From contig CAZWUK010000020.1 in assembly GCA_964636685.1 (NCBI GenBank), positions 1 through 29,294 of the forward strand: DNA of 29,294 bases, read 5' to 3'. This document shows positions 6,398-15,162 of this stretch, in pieces (position 1 is the stretch's first letter; the number at the start of each line of letters is the position of its first letter). Below the pieces are notes generated by a model. It searched no databases. It worked only from the letters and a program-made list of their open reading frames with translations, and was not told the origin of the DNA. The DNA is from CAZWUK01 sp964636685 (GTDB lineage: Bacteria; Bacillota; Clostridia; Christensenellales; CAG-138). Position numbers and translations under genes: made by a program.

Positions 6398-7741
6398 TTA
6401 TTCTTTGCAAGCCGGCAGCGTCGCCGGTTTTTCTTCCAAACGCACGATCAGCGGCTGCGTCAGCAGGCAGACAGCACCAAGCATGCCAAACGTCAGAAGC
6501 CACATCGGTACGGTCGTTGCGTCAAACAGATACGCCGTATGGCACAAAAAGGATGCGCTACACGTCAGCGTCGGAATGTACCAGCGCCGCGGCTTGTAGA
6601 ACAGATAGATCAAGGCCATGGCGTCCGCTGCGTAAAAATAGCGTTCGTGCATCAACGGCAGCAAAAACGGGATCAGCAGCGCAAACAAATAGGCCACATC
6701 CACCATATTCTCGTCATCGAGCCGTTCTTTACGCCGGAACAAGTACAAAAGCAAGCCCAGCGTCACGCTTCCCGCAGCAAAGATCCCCGCAGCAGTCACG
6801 GGTATATTGGAACGCGCACCTTCGGGAAGCCACGCAAACACCGACGGTGCAAGCATGGACAGCTGCGAATAGGTGTTTGCCTGTCGCCAATAGATGGTGA
6901 TGCAGTTCAAAAAGCTTTTCCCCGCGAGCATCGCGGGCAGCAGCAGCGCGACAAATGTTGTAGGAAAAGCCCATACATCCCGCAAACGAATCCGTTTTGC
7001 CATCAGCAGCACAAGCAGCATGGGGAGCAAAAATACGCTTTGCAGCTTGAAGGAGAGCGCGATTGCAAAAAACGCCCAGCTTGTCCGGCTCTTTTTTTCC
7101 AAGCCGTAGTACAGTCCCCCCAGTGCAAACGCCGTAAAAATACTGTCGCACTGCCCCCACATGGCGCCGTTGACGAGAATGCTCGGCACAAGCAGCGCCG
7201 CAAAAAACGTCGCTGCGCCCACGCGCTTGCGCGGGTACTTACGCAGCACCAAAAGCATGGCAAAGTAGGCAAGCACACAGTCAAACAGAATCGAGACGCC
7301 CTTGATGGCATACATATCCCACATAGGCGAAAGCAGTTTTCCAATGCCAAACAACAGATAGAAATACGGCATGTTGTAGTTGCCGATATCCGCCGCCAGC
7401 GATGTTGCACCGGGCATTTTCCGTATCTCCGTCAGCCACGGCGTCAAATATTCGGCAAAATCGTCCGATACCGATGGAAGCAAGGCAATACGTGCAAACA
7501 GCGTCAAGGCAAGCAGGCAAAGGCAGGCGCAAAACCAGAATAGGTCAAGTTTGCCCGCTGTGCGCCTGCAACCGAAAAACAGCAGCGCTGCACCAAGGGC
7601 ATACACGGGCGTGAGAAACAGCGTCGCCGCACAATATGCCGCATCCTCGGCAACAAACAGGATCAACCCGGCGCATACCCCGGCAAACGCCGCAACCGCC
7701 GCCGCAAACAAGATCCCCTTCCAAAGCGTCTCTTTTTTCAT
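6398..7741 (-). CDS. Multipass GT-C type mannosyltransferase-like protein (Gpi18-like)
   Basis: A 447-residue integral membrane protein with about ten hydrophobic segments. The first extracytoplasmic loop contains SDDFAEYLTPWLTEI with an acidic pair, as in GT-C enzymes, and a later loop has ILVNGAMWGQCDSIFTAF. The WGQCDS motif is characteristic of the Gpi18/GT87-like mannosyltransferases (COG5542). It probably transfers a sugar from a polyprenyl-phosphate donor to an envelope glycan outside the membrane; donor and acceptor are unknown. The start was placed at ATG 7741 (MKKETLW), which follows GGGAG by 5 bp. An upstream in-frame extension lacks a ribosome site and is improbable. It is the second gene of the operon, 53 bp after the first GT-C protein. 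Confidence 0.8.
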   Translation of the reverse strand: MKKETLWKGILFAAAVAAFAGVCAGLILFVAEDAAYCAATLFLTPVYALGAALLFFGCRRTAGKLDLFWFCACLCLLALTLFARIALLPSVSDDFAEYLTPWLTEIRKMPGATSLAADIGNYNMPYFYLLFGIGKLLSPMWDMYAIKGVSILFDCVLAYFAMLLVLRKYPRKRVGAATFFAALLVPSILVNGAMWGQCDSIFTAFALGGLYYGLEKKSRTSWAFFAIALSFKLQSVFLLPMLLVLLMAKRIRLRDVWAFPTTFVALLLPAMLAGKSFLNCITIYWRQANTYSQLSMLAPSVFAWLPEGARSNIPVTAAGIFAAGSVTLGLLLYLFRRKERLDDENMVDVAYLFALLIPFLLPLMHERYFYAADAMALIYLFYKPRRWYIPTLTCSASFLCHTAYLFDATTVPMWLLTFGMLGAVCLLTQPLIVRLEEKPATLPACKE

Positions 7742-7794
7742 CATTTCTCCCGACAGTCGCCATGCACGGCGGTCTGTCCCGTCCAAAACCTTCT

Positions 7795-9315
7795 TCACTG
7801 CACCGCGTCGATGCGCTGATAGAGCCAATAATGGCGCATTTCTTCCTCGTAATACAGTTCCGCCTCGTCAAGCAGGCGGTAGTTCTCATCGTCCAGCGGC
7901 CCTTCTTCCGTCACAACAAACTCTATAAGCTTCTCTTTTACAAAGCGATCCTGCTCCTCTCCAAGCTCCGGCAGTCTCAAATTCAGCGCCGTAAAATACT
8001 TGCAGGAGGGCACAACGTCCGCCGTCAGATAAAAGCCGCTGTCCATAAAGCCGTAATTGAGCAGCGTTCGCGTTTCGTCCTTTTGGTTTTCGGCAATCGT
8101 CTCCGCAAAGCGGTACTGCGGCGTATCCGCGCGGGGAACGCCGAGAAGATAGGTGTTGTCGGACGCCAGAAACGAGAACGCGAGCGCGGGCGCCAGCAGC
8201 GCCGCCGGAAGGTATCTTGACAGCCGCGCGGCAAACGCTTTTCCGTCGGTCAGACGGTTATACAAAAGCAGCAGCGGGATCATGCCGAGCGCGGAAAAGA
8301 CCGCGAGGATCAAGCCGTAATACCGATAGCCGACGCCGCCAAAGTAGATGAAAAACGTTGTCGCCACCGCCAGCGACCACAGGCAGATTTTAAGCCACGG
8401 CCTTGCCTTGACACGTTTGGAAAACGTAACCCACGCGACGCCGAGCACGATCAGAAGCGAGTACTGCGCATTGCGGAAAAACGTTGCCAGCGTATGCCGC
8501 CCGATGGTCAGAAGCCTTGCAATGATAGAGGCGTCGGTGAATTCCGAATATTGGAAAATATTATAATAGAAATAATACAGGAACAGATCGCCGAGTGCCC
8601 CGTTTGCGGCAAAATACACAAGCCATGGCAAGGTTGCGGCGCCCATGCCCAAAAGGAACACAAGGCAGGACAGGATCGCCTTTTTCCATTGCTTTTTGCA
8701 GCACAGAGAGATCGCAAGAACGCCCATCCACGCGATGTAAAAGCCCAGCATCGTATACTTCATCCACAGGATGCAGCCTGCCAGCACGCCATGCAGGAGC
8801 ACCTCGCCATAGGACATTGAGCCGGATTCCTGAAATTGATAATACCGGACGGCGCGATACAGCGAATACGCAAACAACGGCAGGCAGAGCTGCTCCACGC
8901 TGCCCCCATGCGTCACGCTCATCGCAGAGAGAATCAACGCGCCCAGCACCGGCAGCGCAAGTAAACGGTTTTTCTCGGCGTACAGCCCAAACAGGCGATA
9001 GCAGATGAACAAGAATGCGGTAAACGACGCAACCTCCAGCAAAAAAACGCCGAAAAACGTTGTGCCGGAAACCAGAGACGCAAGCCCGTACAGCAGGTAC
9101 AGCAGCGGCCCTTTCTGGTCATAAAGATCGCGGTAGAGCACCTTTCCCTGCATCATCCCCTTACCCATTGTGAAAAAGATGTTTGCATCCTCCCAGTCGT
9201 TAAGCGGATACAGCGGCGAGGATTTGGTGCAGAGCATGAGCAGCAGCAGCGCCGTAACAAAGCAGAACAGCAGCGCAAGAAGCTCTGTCTTGCGATCCTT
9301 TTGTGTGATTTTCAT
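7795..9315 (-). CDS. Multipass GT-C type glycosyltransferase (ArnT/PMT-like)
   Basis: A 506-residue membrane protein with about eleven hydrophobic segments and a soluble C-terminal tail (about residues 405-506). After the first membrane segment comes PLNDWEDANIFFTMGKGMMQGKVLYRDLYDQKGPLLYLLY. The acidic residues in the WEDAN loop and the Y-x-D-x-x-D-x-K-G-P motif are typical of ArnT/PMT_2-like glycosyltransferases. It likely uses a polyprenyl-phosphate sugar to modify a surface polymer. Start ATG 9315 (MKITQKDRK) follows GGAGG and lies about 40 bp after a perfect TATAAT promoter. An upstream in-frame start would fall upstream of that promoter. First gene of a three-gene operon with the Gpi18-like protein and the DUF4177-like protein. 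Confidence 0.82.
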   Translation of the reverse strand: MKITQKDRKTELLALLFCFVTALLLLMLCTKSSPLYPLNDWEDANIFFTMGKGMMQGKVLYRDLYDQKGPLLYLLYGLASLVSGTTFFGVFLLEVASFTAFLFICYRLFGLYAEKNRLLALPVLGALILSAMSVTHGGSVEQLCLPLFAYSLYRAVRYYQFQESGSMSYGEVLLHGVLAGCILWMKYTMLGFYIAWMGVLAISLCCKKQWKKAILSCLVFLLGMGAATLPWLVYFAANGALGDLFLYYFYYNIFQYSEFTDASIIARLLTIGRHTLATFFRNAQYSLLIVLGVAWVTFSKRVKARPWLKICLWSLAVATTFFIYFGGVGYRYYGLILAVFSALGMIPLLLLYNRLTDGKAFAARLSRYLPAALLAPALAFSFLASDNTYLLGVPRADTPQYRFAETIAENQKDETRTLLNYGFMDSGFYLTADVVPSCKYFTALNLRLPELGEEQDRFVKEKLIEFVVTEEGPLDDENYRLLDEAELYYEEEMRHYWLYQRIDAVQ

Positions 9316-9358
9316 AGAAGGAAGTCCTCCAAATCGTAAAATGCACATCGACAGGCTC

Positions 9359-9387
9359 ATTATACCGAAAACGACACGTGATGACAA
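9359..9387 (-). promoter_or_regulatory. Promoter of the GT-C operon
   Basis: TTGTCA (9387-9382), 17 bp, TATAAT (9364-9359) on the minus strand, 44 bp before ATG 9315. It is arranged back to back with the LRR lipoprotein promoter, 14 bp between the two -35 boxes. Confidence 0.85.
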
Positions 9388-9401
9388 CCGTCTCCCGCGC
9401 G

Positions 9402-9430
9402 TTGACCGTCTGCGGCGGATTGTGTATACT
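9402..9430 (+). promoter_or_regulatory. Promoter of the LRR lipoprotein gene
   Basis: TTGACC (9402-9407), 17 bp, TATACT (9425-9430), followed by a leader of about 48 nt to ATG 9485. Confidence 0.85.
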
Positions 9431-9484
9431 GAGTCTACCAAATGCACTGTTTGAAACTCTATCGATATGGAGGTATCTTACGCT

Positions 9485-10609
9485 ATGCGCCACATTGGGC
9501 CGCGTTTTTTTCTATTTTTGTGCCTAGTCCTGCTCTGCACCGGCTGCGCTGTCGCGCCCGATGCAATGGAACCCGGCAGCTTGGAGCCGACCGCCGCTCC
9601 GTCAGATGCGCCTTCTGTCACCCCGGAGCCGACGCCCGCGATCACCGTACTGGATCTTTCCGGCACGCCCGGCGACGCCGCAACGCTCCTAGATACACTC
9701 GCGCCCTATTCCGCGCTCGAAAGCGTGAACCTTTCCGGGTGGGAAATTCCGTTTGACGTGATGGACGCGTTAAAGCAGGCGCACCCAGACACGAAATTTC
9801 TCTGGCAATTCGACCTGCTCGGGCTCACGGTCAGCAGCGCTGATACCGAGATCGATCTTTCCAAGCGGACGGTCGAAGATTACGAAGCTTTGACAAGGGC
9901 GTTTTCCTATCTGCCGGAGCTGACCTATGCCGACATGTGCTACTGCGGCGTTTCCAACGAGGACATGGCGGCCTTGCGCGAAAAGTATCCGGCGGTAAAA
10001 TTCGTATGGATGATCCGCGTCGCCAACTGGGAAATGCGCACCGACACAAAGGCGTTCAGCACCGGAAATCGCAAGACCTTTGAGGGTGGAAGCTTCCTCG
10101 GCGGCTCCTCCGTCGTGCGCACAGAGGATCTGGAGCCGCTCAAATACTGCACGGATATGATCGCGCTGGATATTGGACACATGCGGCACGTAACCGACAT
10201 CTCTATCGTGGAATATCTGCCGAAATTGCAGTATCTCATCATCGGCATGTGCGGGATCAAGGACATCACTCCCATTGGAAAGCTGACCGATCTTGTGTTC
10301 CTTGAAACCTTCCAAAACTATATTTACGACATCACGCCGTTTTTAAATCTCAAGAAACTCAAGTACCTCAATTGCAGCACCAACATGTTCACGGATATCG
10401 ACGTGCTCTCCCAATTGACGCAGCTCGAGCGTCTCTGGATCATCCACAGCCAGCTCAGCAAGGCGCAGATTGAAGCGCTCAAGACGGCGCTCCCCAACTG
10501 CTCGATCATGACGTACGGCGAGCATTCTGCCTCCAACGGCTGGCGTACTGGCAACGACGCCTATGTGGAAATGCAGCGGCTTTTTAACCTGCCCGCGCAG
10601 GATCAGTAA
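9485..10609 (+). CDS. Leucine-rich-repeat lipoprotein
   Basis: A 374-residue lipoprotein. Residues 1-21 are a lipobox signal ending LLCTGC (Cys21), followed by a Pro/Thr/Ala-rich linker to about residue 52. The rest consists of degenerate leucine-rich repeats: LESVNLSGWEI, LTYADMCYCGV, MIALDIGHMRHVTDISIVEYL, LQYLIIGMCGIKDITPIGKL, LVFLETFQNYIYDITPFLNL, LKYLNCSTNMFTDIDVLSQL and LERLWIIHSQLS, spaced about 22-24 residues as in internalin-like repeats. It is probably a surface adhesion or scaffolding protein. The start at ATG 9485 follows GGAGG by 10 bp. An ATG 18 bp upstream overlaps that ribosome site and was rejected. No catalytic motif is seen. Confidence 0.82.
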   Translation: MRHIGPRFFLFLCLVLLCTGCAVAPDAMEPGSLEPTAAPSDAPSVTPEPTPAITVLDLSGTPGDAATLLDTLAPYSALESVNLSGWEIPFDVMDALKQAHPDTKFLWQFDLLGLTVSSADTEIDLSKRTVEDYEALTRAFSYLPELTYADMCYCGVSNEDMAALREKYPAVKFVWMIRVANWEMRTDTKAFSTGNRKTFEGGSFLGGSSVVRTEDLEPLKYCTDMIALDIGHMRHVTDISIVEYLPKLQYLIIGMCGIKDITPIGKLTDLVFLETFQNYIYDITPFLNLKKLKYLNCSTNMFTDIDVLSQLTQLERLWIIHSQLSKAQIEALKTALPNCSIMTYGEHSASNGWRTGNDAYVEMQRLFNLPAQDQ

Positions 10610-10901
10610 GTGGGCTGCATAAAAATGCACAAAGGGAACTGTAGCAAAAGGGAAGGCCGGGAATATCCGAAGGAACAACCCCGCATGCTTGAATCAGCTA
10701 AAGCCCAGCAGCCGTGAAGCTTGCAATGACTATGAAATATTCTCTGATGTGCCAATCAAGCGGAAAATCGCAACAGGCTTCAAGACAGGGGCGAGAGCAT
10801 CTTTTTCAAACAGACGGACGCGAGAACGATAGTATGTTTGACTTCTCGCTCAAGGAGAACCATCACAGTCTGCGGATCGTGCAGCGAACAACCGCCATTG
10901 G
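10610..10901. other. Intergenic region without recognisable gene
   Basis: No convincing gene, promoter or terminator is seen here. It lies directly before the ISL3-type remnant and may be eroded insertion-sequence DNA, since short coding-like stretches appear in changing frames but none could be matched to a family. Confidence 0.4.
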
Positions 10902-11067
10902 TTGCTGCGTTTATCGCAAAACCGCTGGATCCCGAGCAGCGATGTTCTACCATATTCCAACGGTTTTACGGAAGGCTGCAACAATACGATCAAGGTGTTA
11001 AAACGCATCGCTTACGGTTACCGCAACTTCCATAACTTTCATCGCCGTATCCTACTCCCATTCAACG
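10902..11067 (+). pseudogene. Remnant of an ISL3-family transposase (C-terminal tail)
   Basis: One frame encodes YSNGFTEGCNNTIKVLKRIA, then YGYRNFHNFHRRILL. The motif SNG-(F/Y)-TEG-x-NN-x-IK-x-LKR-x-x-(F/Y)G-x-RNF-x-x-F-x-x-RIL is the conserved C-terminus of ISL3-family DDE transposases, including the Glu of the catalytic triad (TEG). Only about 50 codons are recognisable, with no full catalytic domain or intact inverted repeats upstream, so this is a dead fragment of an insertion sequence. It shows past insertion between the LRR lipoprotein and peptide-transporter units. Confidence 0.75.
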
Positions 11068-11070
11068 CAA

Positions 11071-11103
11071 AGGAGCCATCCACGTCATTCGCGGATGGCT
11101 CCT
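11071..11103. terminator. Strong hairpin, probable terminator after the peptide transporter operon
   Basis: AGGAGCCATCC (11071-11081) and GGATGGCTCCT (11093-11103) form a perfect 11 bp stem, about 48 bp after the minus-strand stop at 11152. U-tracts on either side are short (TTTGCG on minus, CTTGTTG on plus), so the strand it serves is uncertain. Confidence 0.6.
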
Positions 11104-11151
11104 CTTGTTGCTTCGTCTACTTGCTCTACCCCAACGATTGACCTTGAGCCC

Positions 11152-12126
11152 TTAGAATTGTTCTGCGCGGGCGCAGGCGACAAAGTGGTTCGGCGCAATT
11201 TCCAGCAGAGCCGGGTTCTTTTCCTTGCAGCAATCCGCACAGACGTCGCAGCGACCATAGAAGCGGCATTCGTCGGGCAGGTTGACGGGCGAGGTGATCT
11301 CGCCGCGCAGCAGCTGCCGCTGGGGCTTGTCCTTGCCCACGATGGGCAGCGGAATTGCCGAAAGCAGCGCTCTGGTATACGGATGAACCGGATTTTTGAA
11401 GATCTCATCCGACGGCGCCTTTTCGACCATCTGACCCAGATACATGACGGCGATATTATCCGAGAAGTACTTGACCACGGACAGATCGTGCGTGATGAAA
11501 ATATAGGTCAAGCCCATTTCCTTTTGCAGACGTTTGAGCAGATTCAAGATCTGTGCCTGAATGGAAACGTCCAGCGCGGAAACCGGCTCGTCACAGACGA
11601 TAAGCTTCGGATTGAGCGCAAGCGCGCGCGCCACGCCGATTCTCTGGCGGCGACCGCCGTCCAGCTCATGCGGATAGGTGTTGACATAGCGCTCAGCGAG
11701 CCCGACAATGTCCATCAGCTCCAGCGTGCGCTTTTGGATCGCCGCCTTGTCGCGGATCATGCGATGCTCGATGATCGGTTCGCTGATGAGCTGGCTCACG
11801 CTCTGGCGCGGGTCAAGCGACGAAAACGGATCCTGGAATATCATCTGCATATCCTTGCGCAAAGGGCGCATCTGCCGCTTGCTGTAATTGGTAATATCCT
11901 CACCGTCAAAAATGATCCGACCGCCGGTGGGGTTAATCAATTTCAGGATCGTGCGGCCGGTCGTGGACTTGCCGCAGCCGGATTCGCCCACAATACCCAG
12001 CGTCTGTCCGCGCTCAATGGAAAAGCTGACGCCATCCACGGCATGGAGCTGACCCGAAGGCGTAGAAAAATACTTCGTCAGGTTCTCGACCTGCAGAATC
12101 GTGTTGTTTTCGTTCTTATTTTCCAT
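11152..12126 (-). CDS. Peptide ABC transporter ATP-binding protein, DppF/OppF family
   Basis: A 324-residue ATPase: Walker A GESGCGKST, Q-loop MIFQDPFSSLDPRQSV, Walker B LIVCDEPVSALD, switch histidine in FITHDLSVV, then the oligopeptide-transporter C-terminal extension (HPYTRALLSAIP and a cluster of Cys near ECRFYGRCDVCADCC). The signature reads ELDGGRRQRIGVARAL, the LDGG variant in place of LSGGQ known from DppF-like proteins. It forms a heterodimer with the preceding DppD-type ATPase, whose gene it overlaps by 11 bp. It is the last gene of the five-gene operon. The substrate (di- or oligopeptide) cannot be told from sequence. Confidence 0.92.
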   Translation of the reverse strand: MENKNENNTILQVENLTKYFSTPSGQLHAVDGVSFSIERGQTLGIVGESGCGKSTTGRTILKLINPTGGRIIFDGEDITNYSKRQMRPLRKDMQMIFQDPFSSLDPRQSVSQLISEPIIEHRMIRDKAAIQKRTLELMDIVGLAERYVNTYPHELDGGRRQRIGVARALALNPKLIVCDEPVSALDVSIQAQILNLLKRLQKEMGLTYIFITHDLSVVKYFSDNIAVMYLGQMVEKAPSDEIFKNPVHPYTRALLSAIPLPIVGKDKPQRQLLRGEITSPVNLPDECRFYGRCDVCADCCKEKNPALLEIAPNHFVACARAEQF

Positions 12127-13116
12127 CTTTGTTCCTCCTCAGACGGAAGTTCGGATCGTCATAGGCATGACACCAGACCACATGCGTATCGGATACCTGC
12201 CGTTTCTGCGGCGGACATGCGGCGCACTTTTCCGTTGCGTAGGGGCAGCGGGGCGCAAACACACAGCCCTCCGGCAGCTCCATGGGATTGGGCATCATCC
12301 CCTTGATGGGAATGAGCTCCTCCCCGCGCTCACGCAGGTTTGGCAAGGAATCGAACAGTCCCTCCGTATAGGGGTGCCTCGTGTAATTGAAGATATCGTC
12401 CGCGGTGCCCTTCTCCACGATGTGACCGGCGTACATAACCGCAACGTCGTCGCAAACCTCGGCAACAACGCCGAGATCGTGCGTAATCATGAGCATGGAC
12501 ATCTCGCGGTCGCGGATGAGGCCCTTCATCAATTCCAGCACCTGCGCCTGAATCGTCACGTCCAACGCCGTGGTCGGTTCGTCGGCAATCAGGAATTTCG
12601 GGCTGCACGCGAGCGCGATTGCAATGACCACGCGCTGACGCATACCGCCGGAGAACTGATGCGGATAATCGTTTGCGCGGCTCTCGGCAATACCGACGAG
12701 CTTGAGCATGTCCTNNNNNNNNNNGCTTCCGCTTCGGAAACCTTATTGTGCAGGAGAATGGATTCTGCAATCTGTTCGCCCACCGTCATCACGGGGTTGA
12801 GCGCCGTCATGGGATCCTGGAATATCATGGCGACGTCATTGCCGCGCACATGCTGCAGCTGCTCGTCGCTGAGCTTGAGCACATCCGCGCCGTCGAGCAC
12901 GATGCTGCCGCTCTTGATAACGCCCGGCGGGTTGGGTACCAGATTCAAAATTGAGAGGGCGGTCGTGGTTTTGCCCGCGCCCGTTTCGCCGACAAGGCCC
13001 AGCGTCTTGGTACGGCCGATCTCCAGATCCAGACCGTTCACCGCATGGACGCAACCGTCGTCGGTTTCATAATTGACCACAAGGTCTTTGACCTCAAGAA
13101 TCAAATCTTCCATCAT
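12116..13116 (-). CDS. Peptide ABC transporter ATP-binding protein, DppD/OppD family (interrupted by assembly gap)
   Basis: Two halves of one protein flank ten Ns. The N-terminal half (13116 to 12725) has MMEDLILEVKDLVV, Walker A GETGAGKTT and Q-loop MIFQDPMTALNPV, ending KVSEAEA. The C-terminal half (12714 to 12116) has MLKLVGI, signature FSGGMRQRV, Walker B LIADEPTTALD, switch histidine MITHDLGVV, and the peptide-transporter tail HPYTEGL and CVFAPRCPY. The halves are in different frames only because the placeholder length is wrong: the missing stretch must be 2 modulo 3 in length, likely 20-26 bp judging from homologues. A GGGAGG site fits ATG 13113 slightly better than 13116. The gene is probably intact in the organism. 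Confidence 0.9.
12715..12724. other. Assembly gap (10 Ns)
   Basis: Ten N characters of nominal length lie within the DppD-type ATPase gene. The reading frames on either side show that the true missing length is not 10. Confidence 0.99.
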
Positions 13117-13125
13117 TGACCTCCC

Positions 13126-14016
13126 TTATTTCTTCAGCTTGGGATCCAGCGCGTCACGCAGACCGTCACCCAGAAGGTTCAACGCCAATACCGTGAACAT
13201 GATCGCAAGACCGGGTATCACGCAGATATAGCTTGCCGTGCGGATCTGATCCCTGCCCTCGGAAAGCATTGCGCCCCATTCCGGCGCCGGCGAAGGAACG
13301 CCGATACCAAGAAAGCTCAAAGAAGACGCCGCAATGATGGTGGTACCGATCAAAAGCGTGACCTGCACGATAATCGGCGCCAGCGTATTGGGAATGACGT
13401 GCTTTAGAATGATCTTCCAGGTCGGCAGTCCCATGGCGTACGCGGACTCGATATACTCCTGATCGCGCAGCGTCATGACCGACGCGCGCGCAATCCTCGC
13501 AAACGAAGTTGCGCACGTGACGCATAGCGCCAGCAATAGGTTGAAGGTACTTGTCCCCAGCAGCGACACAATGACCACCGCAATCATAATGTTCGGGATC
13601 GCGTAGAGAATATCCGTTGCGCGCATCACGATCTGGTCAACCGCACCGCCGTAAAATCCGGCCAGCGAACCCAGAATCACGCCGATAATCAGGCCGATGG
13701 CAACGCTGCCGCAGCCAATGATTAAGGAATAGCGCGCGCCGTAGATAACGCGGGTGAAAATATCGCGTCCCAGCTTGTCCGTGCCGAAAATATGTTCCCA
13801 GTTCGGCGGCTGAAGGCGTTCCGAGATATTCTGCCCGATCACCTGTGTGTCGTAGTCATAGATAAAGCCGGCAAGCACCGCGCCGATAATCAGCAGCGCG
13901 AGAAACACCATACCGATCACTGCGCCCTTGTTCTTGAGCAGGCGACGCCATGCTTCCTGACCAAGGGAACGGCTCTTATACTGCTTGGAAACGGGTTGTT
14001 CTTTTGTTTTCGTCAT
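13126..14016 (-). CDS. Peptide ABC transporter permease, DppC/OppC family
   Basis: A 296-residue permease with a charged cytoplasmic N-terminus, a first membrane segment (GMVFLALLIIGAVLAGFIY), the family motif HIFGTDKLGRDIFTRVIYGARYSLIIG, and five more membrane segments. The EAA coupling loop is visible as YIESAYAMGLPTWKIILKHVIPN, and the end reads LLGDGLRDALDPKLKK, as is typical of DppC. With DppB it forms the translocation pore. The start was placed at ATG 14016 (MTKTKEQ), about 8 bp after AAAGGGG. A GTG at 14025 overlapping the DppB stop as GTGA is the alternative. Spacing to the next gene is 9 bp. Confidence 0.94.
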   Translation of the reverse strand: MTKTKEQPVSKQYKSRSLGQEAWRRLLKNKGAVIGMVFLALLIIGAVLAGFIYDYDTQVIGQNISERLQPPNWEHIFGTDKLGRDIFTRVIYGARYSLIIGCGSVAIGLIIGVILGSLAGFYGGAVDQIVMRATDILYAIPNIMIAVVIVSLLGTSTFNLLLALCVTCATSFARIARASVMTLRDQEYIESAYAMGLPTWKIILKHVIPNTLAPIIVQVTLLIGTTIIAASSLSFLGIGVPSPAPEWGAMLSEGRDQIRTASYICVIPGLAIMFTVLALNLLGDGLRDALDPKLKK

Positions 14017-14021
14017 GCCGA

Positions 14022-14957
14022 TCACCCCTTTCTCGTGTACTGCGACTTGATGCGCGGATCAAAGAACGCATAGATGATATCAACGATCAGATTGACAAGC
14101 ACCATCAGCACCGAGCACATGATGATCGCGCCAGTGACCATGGGCGTGTCGCGCTTGCTGATCGATTCAAACACCAGCCGCCCGACGCCCGGCCAGCTGA
14201 ATACGGTTTCCGCGAGTACCGAACCCGTCAGAACATTTGCCAGCTGCATGCCGATTACGGTAATGATCGGGATCAGGGCGTTGGAAAGCGCATGCTTGCG
14301 AATCACACGCTTTTCGGAAGCGCCCTTCGCGCGCGCCGTGCGGATGTAATCCTGACGGATAACTTCCAGCATGGAGGATCGGGTCGTCCTTGCAATCAGC
14401 GCCGCCATGCCAAGACCCACGGTCACGGCGGGCAAAACAAGGCTTGCAAAGCCGTTCCTCCCCCCTGACGGGAACCACCCGAGCTTTTGTGAAAACAGAA
14501 TGATAAGCATCAAGCCCAGCCAGAAGTTCGGCATGGAAACGCCAAACAGCGCAAAGATCATGCCGGCGGTATCCTTCCAGGTGTTCTGGTGGATTGCCGT
14601 ATAGACGCCGAGCGGGATGGAGATCACCGTTGCCAGGAACACCGCCGCGCCGCCAAGCTCCAGCGTTGCGGGCAGACGCTCCATGAAGGTCTTGAACACA
14701 TCCTTTTTCGTGATATAGGAGGTGCCGAGGTCGCCGGTGAACATACCGGCCATATATTTGAGATAACGGACTGCCAGAGGATCGGTCAGACCCAGCTCCA
14801 CACGGATCGCCTGAACCTGCTCCTCCGATGCGTTTTCCGGTGCAAGTATCAGCGCCGGATCGCCGCCCGCCATGTTCATCGCCATATAAATGATGAACGA
14901 CGTGATCAGGATAACCGGTATCACGAAGAGCAGCCTTTTGAGAATATATCGTGTCAT
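14022..14957 (-). CDS. Peptide ABC transporter permease, DppB/OppB family
   Basis: A 311-residue permease beginning MTRYILKRLLFVIPVILITS, the conserved DppB/OppB N-terminal membrane segment. It contains LGLTDPLAVRYLKYMAGMFTGDLGTSY, five further membrane segments and the EAA loop YIRTARAKGASEKRVIRKHA, followed by ALIPIITVIGMQLANVLTGS and VETVFSWPG-type residues (AETVFSWPGVGRL). All family landmarks are present. It partners the DppC-type permease immediately downstream. About 200 bp including a 12 bp hairpin separate it from the binding-protein gene. Confidence 0.95.
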   Translation of the reverse strand: MTRYILKRLLFVIPVILITSFIIYMAMNMAGGDPALILAPENASEEQVQAIRVELGLTDPLAVRYLKYMAGMFTGDLGTSYITKKDVFKTFMERLPATLELGGAAVFLATVISIPLGVYTAIHQNTWKDTAGMIFALFGVSMPNFWLGLMLIILFSQKLGWFPSGGRNGFASLVLPAVTVGLGMAALIARTTRSSMLEVIRQDYIRTARAKGASEKRVIRKHALSNALIPIITVIGMQLANVLTGSVLAETVFSWPGVGRLVFESISKRDTPMVTGAIIMCSVLMVLVNLIVDIIYAFFDPRIKSQYTRKG

Positions 14958-15096
14958 GTCGCTACGCGCTCCTATCCTAAGATTGAACGGGTTATTTGGT
15001 ATTTTGGAAGCGTGCCGCCGTCCCGGGCAATGCGCAGTATCCTACCGGAAAACGGCAAAAATACGAATGGGGGGAAATGGGGCTTGCAATTTGAGA

Positions 15097-15124
15097 GGTG
15101 TGCGGGCCATGCGGCCCGCACACC
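15097..15124 (-). promoter_or_regulatory. Intercistronic hairpin between binding protein and permease
   Basis: A perfect 12 bp stem (GGTGTGCGGGCC with GGCCCGCACACC, loop of 4) lies about 40 bp after the binding-protein stop and has no U-tract. Such hairpins are known to shield the mRNA of the highly expressed binding protein or to lower read-through into permease genes. Confidence 0.65.
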
Positions 15125-15162
15125 CAAATGTCTGTTACGGCGCCTGCCGTACGGTATGTCGC

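Noticed and set aside
6155..7543. A 462-codon open frame on the plus strand
   Set aside because: It is antisense to the Gpi18-like glycosyltransferase and the DUF4177-like gene and full of Gln/Arg/His runs.
7742..7828. N-terminal extension of the Gpi18-like protein
   Set aside because: The extension overlaps the upstream gene, is not membrane-like, and lacks a ribosome site, whereas ATG 7741 has one.
10610..11067. Intact insertion sequence
   Set aside because: Only the last ~50 codons of an ISL3-type transposase are readable and no terminal repeats were found.
11095..12306. A 403-codon open frame on the plus strand
   Set aside because: It is the complement of the DppF/DppD ATPases; its protein has the low-complexity His/Arg-rich look of an antisense frame.
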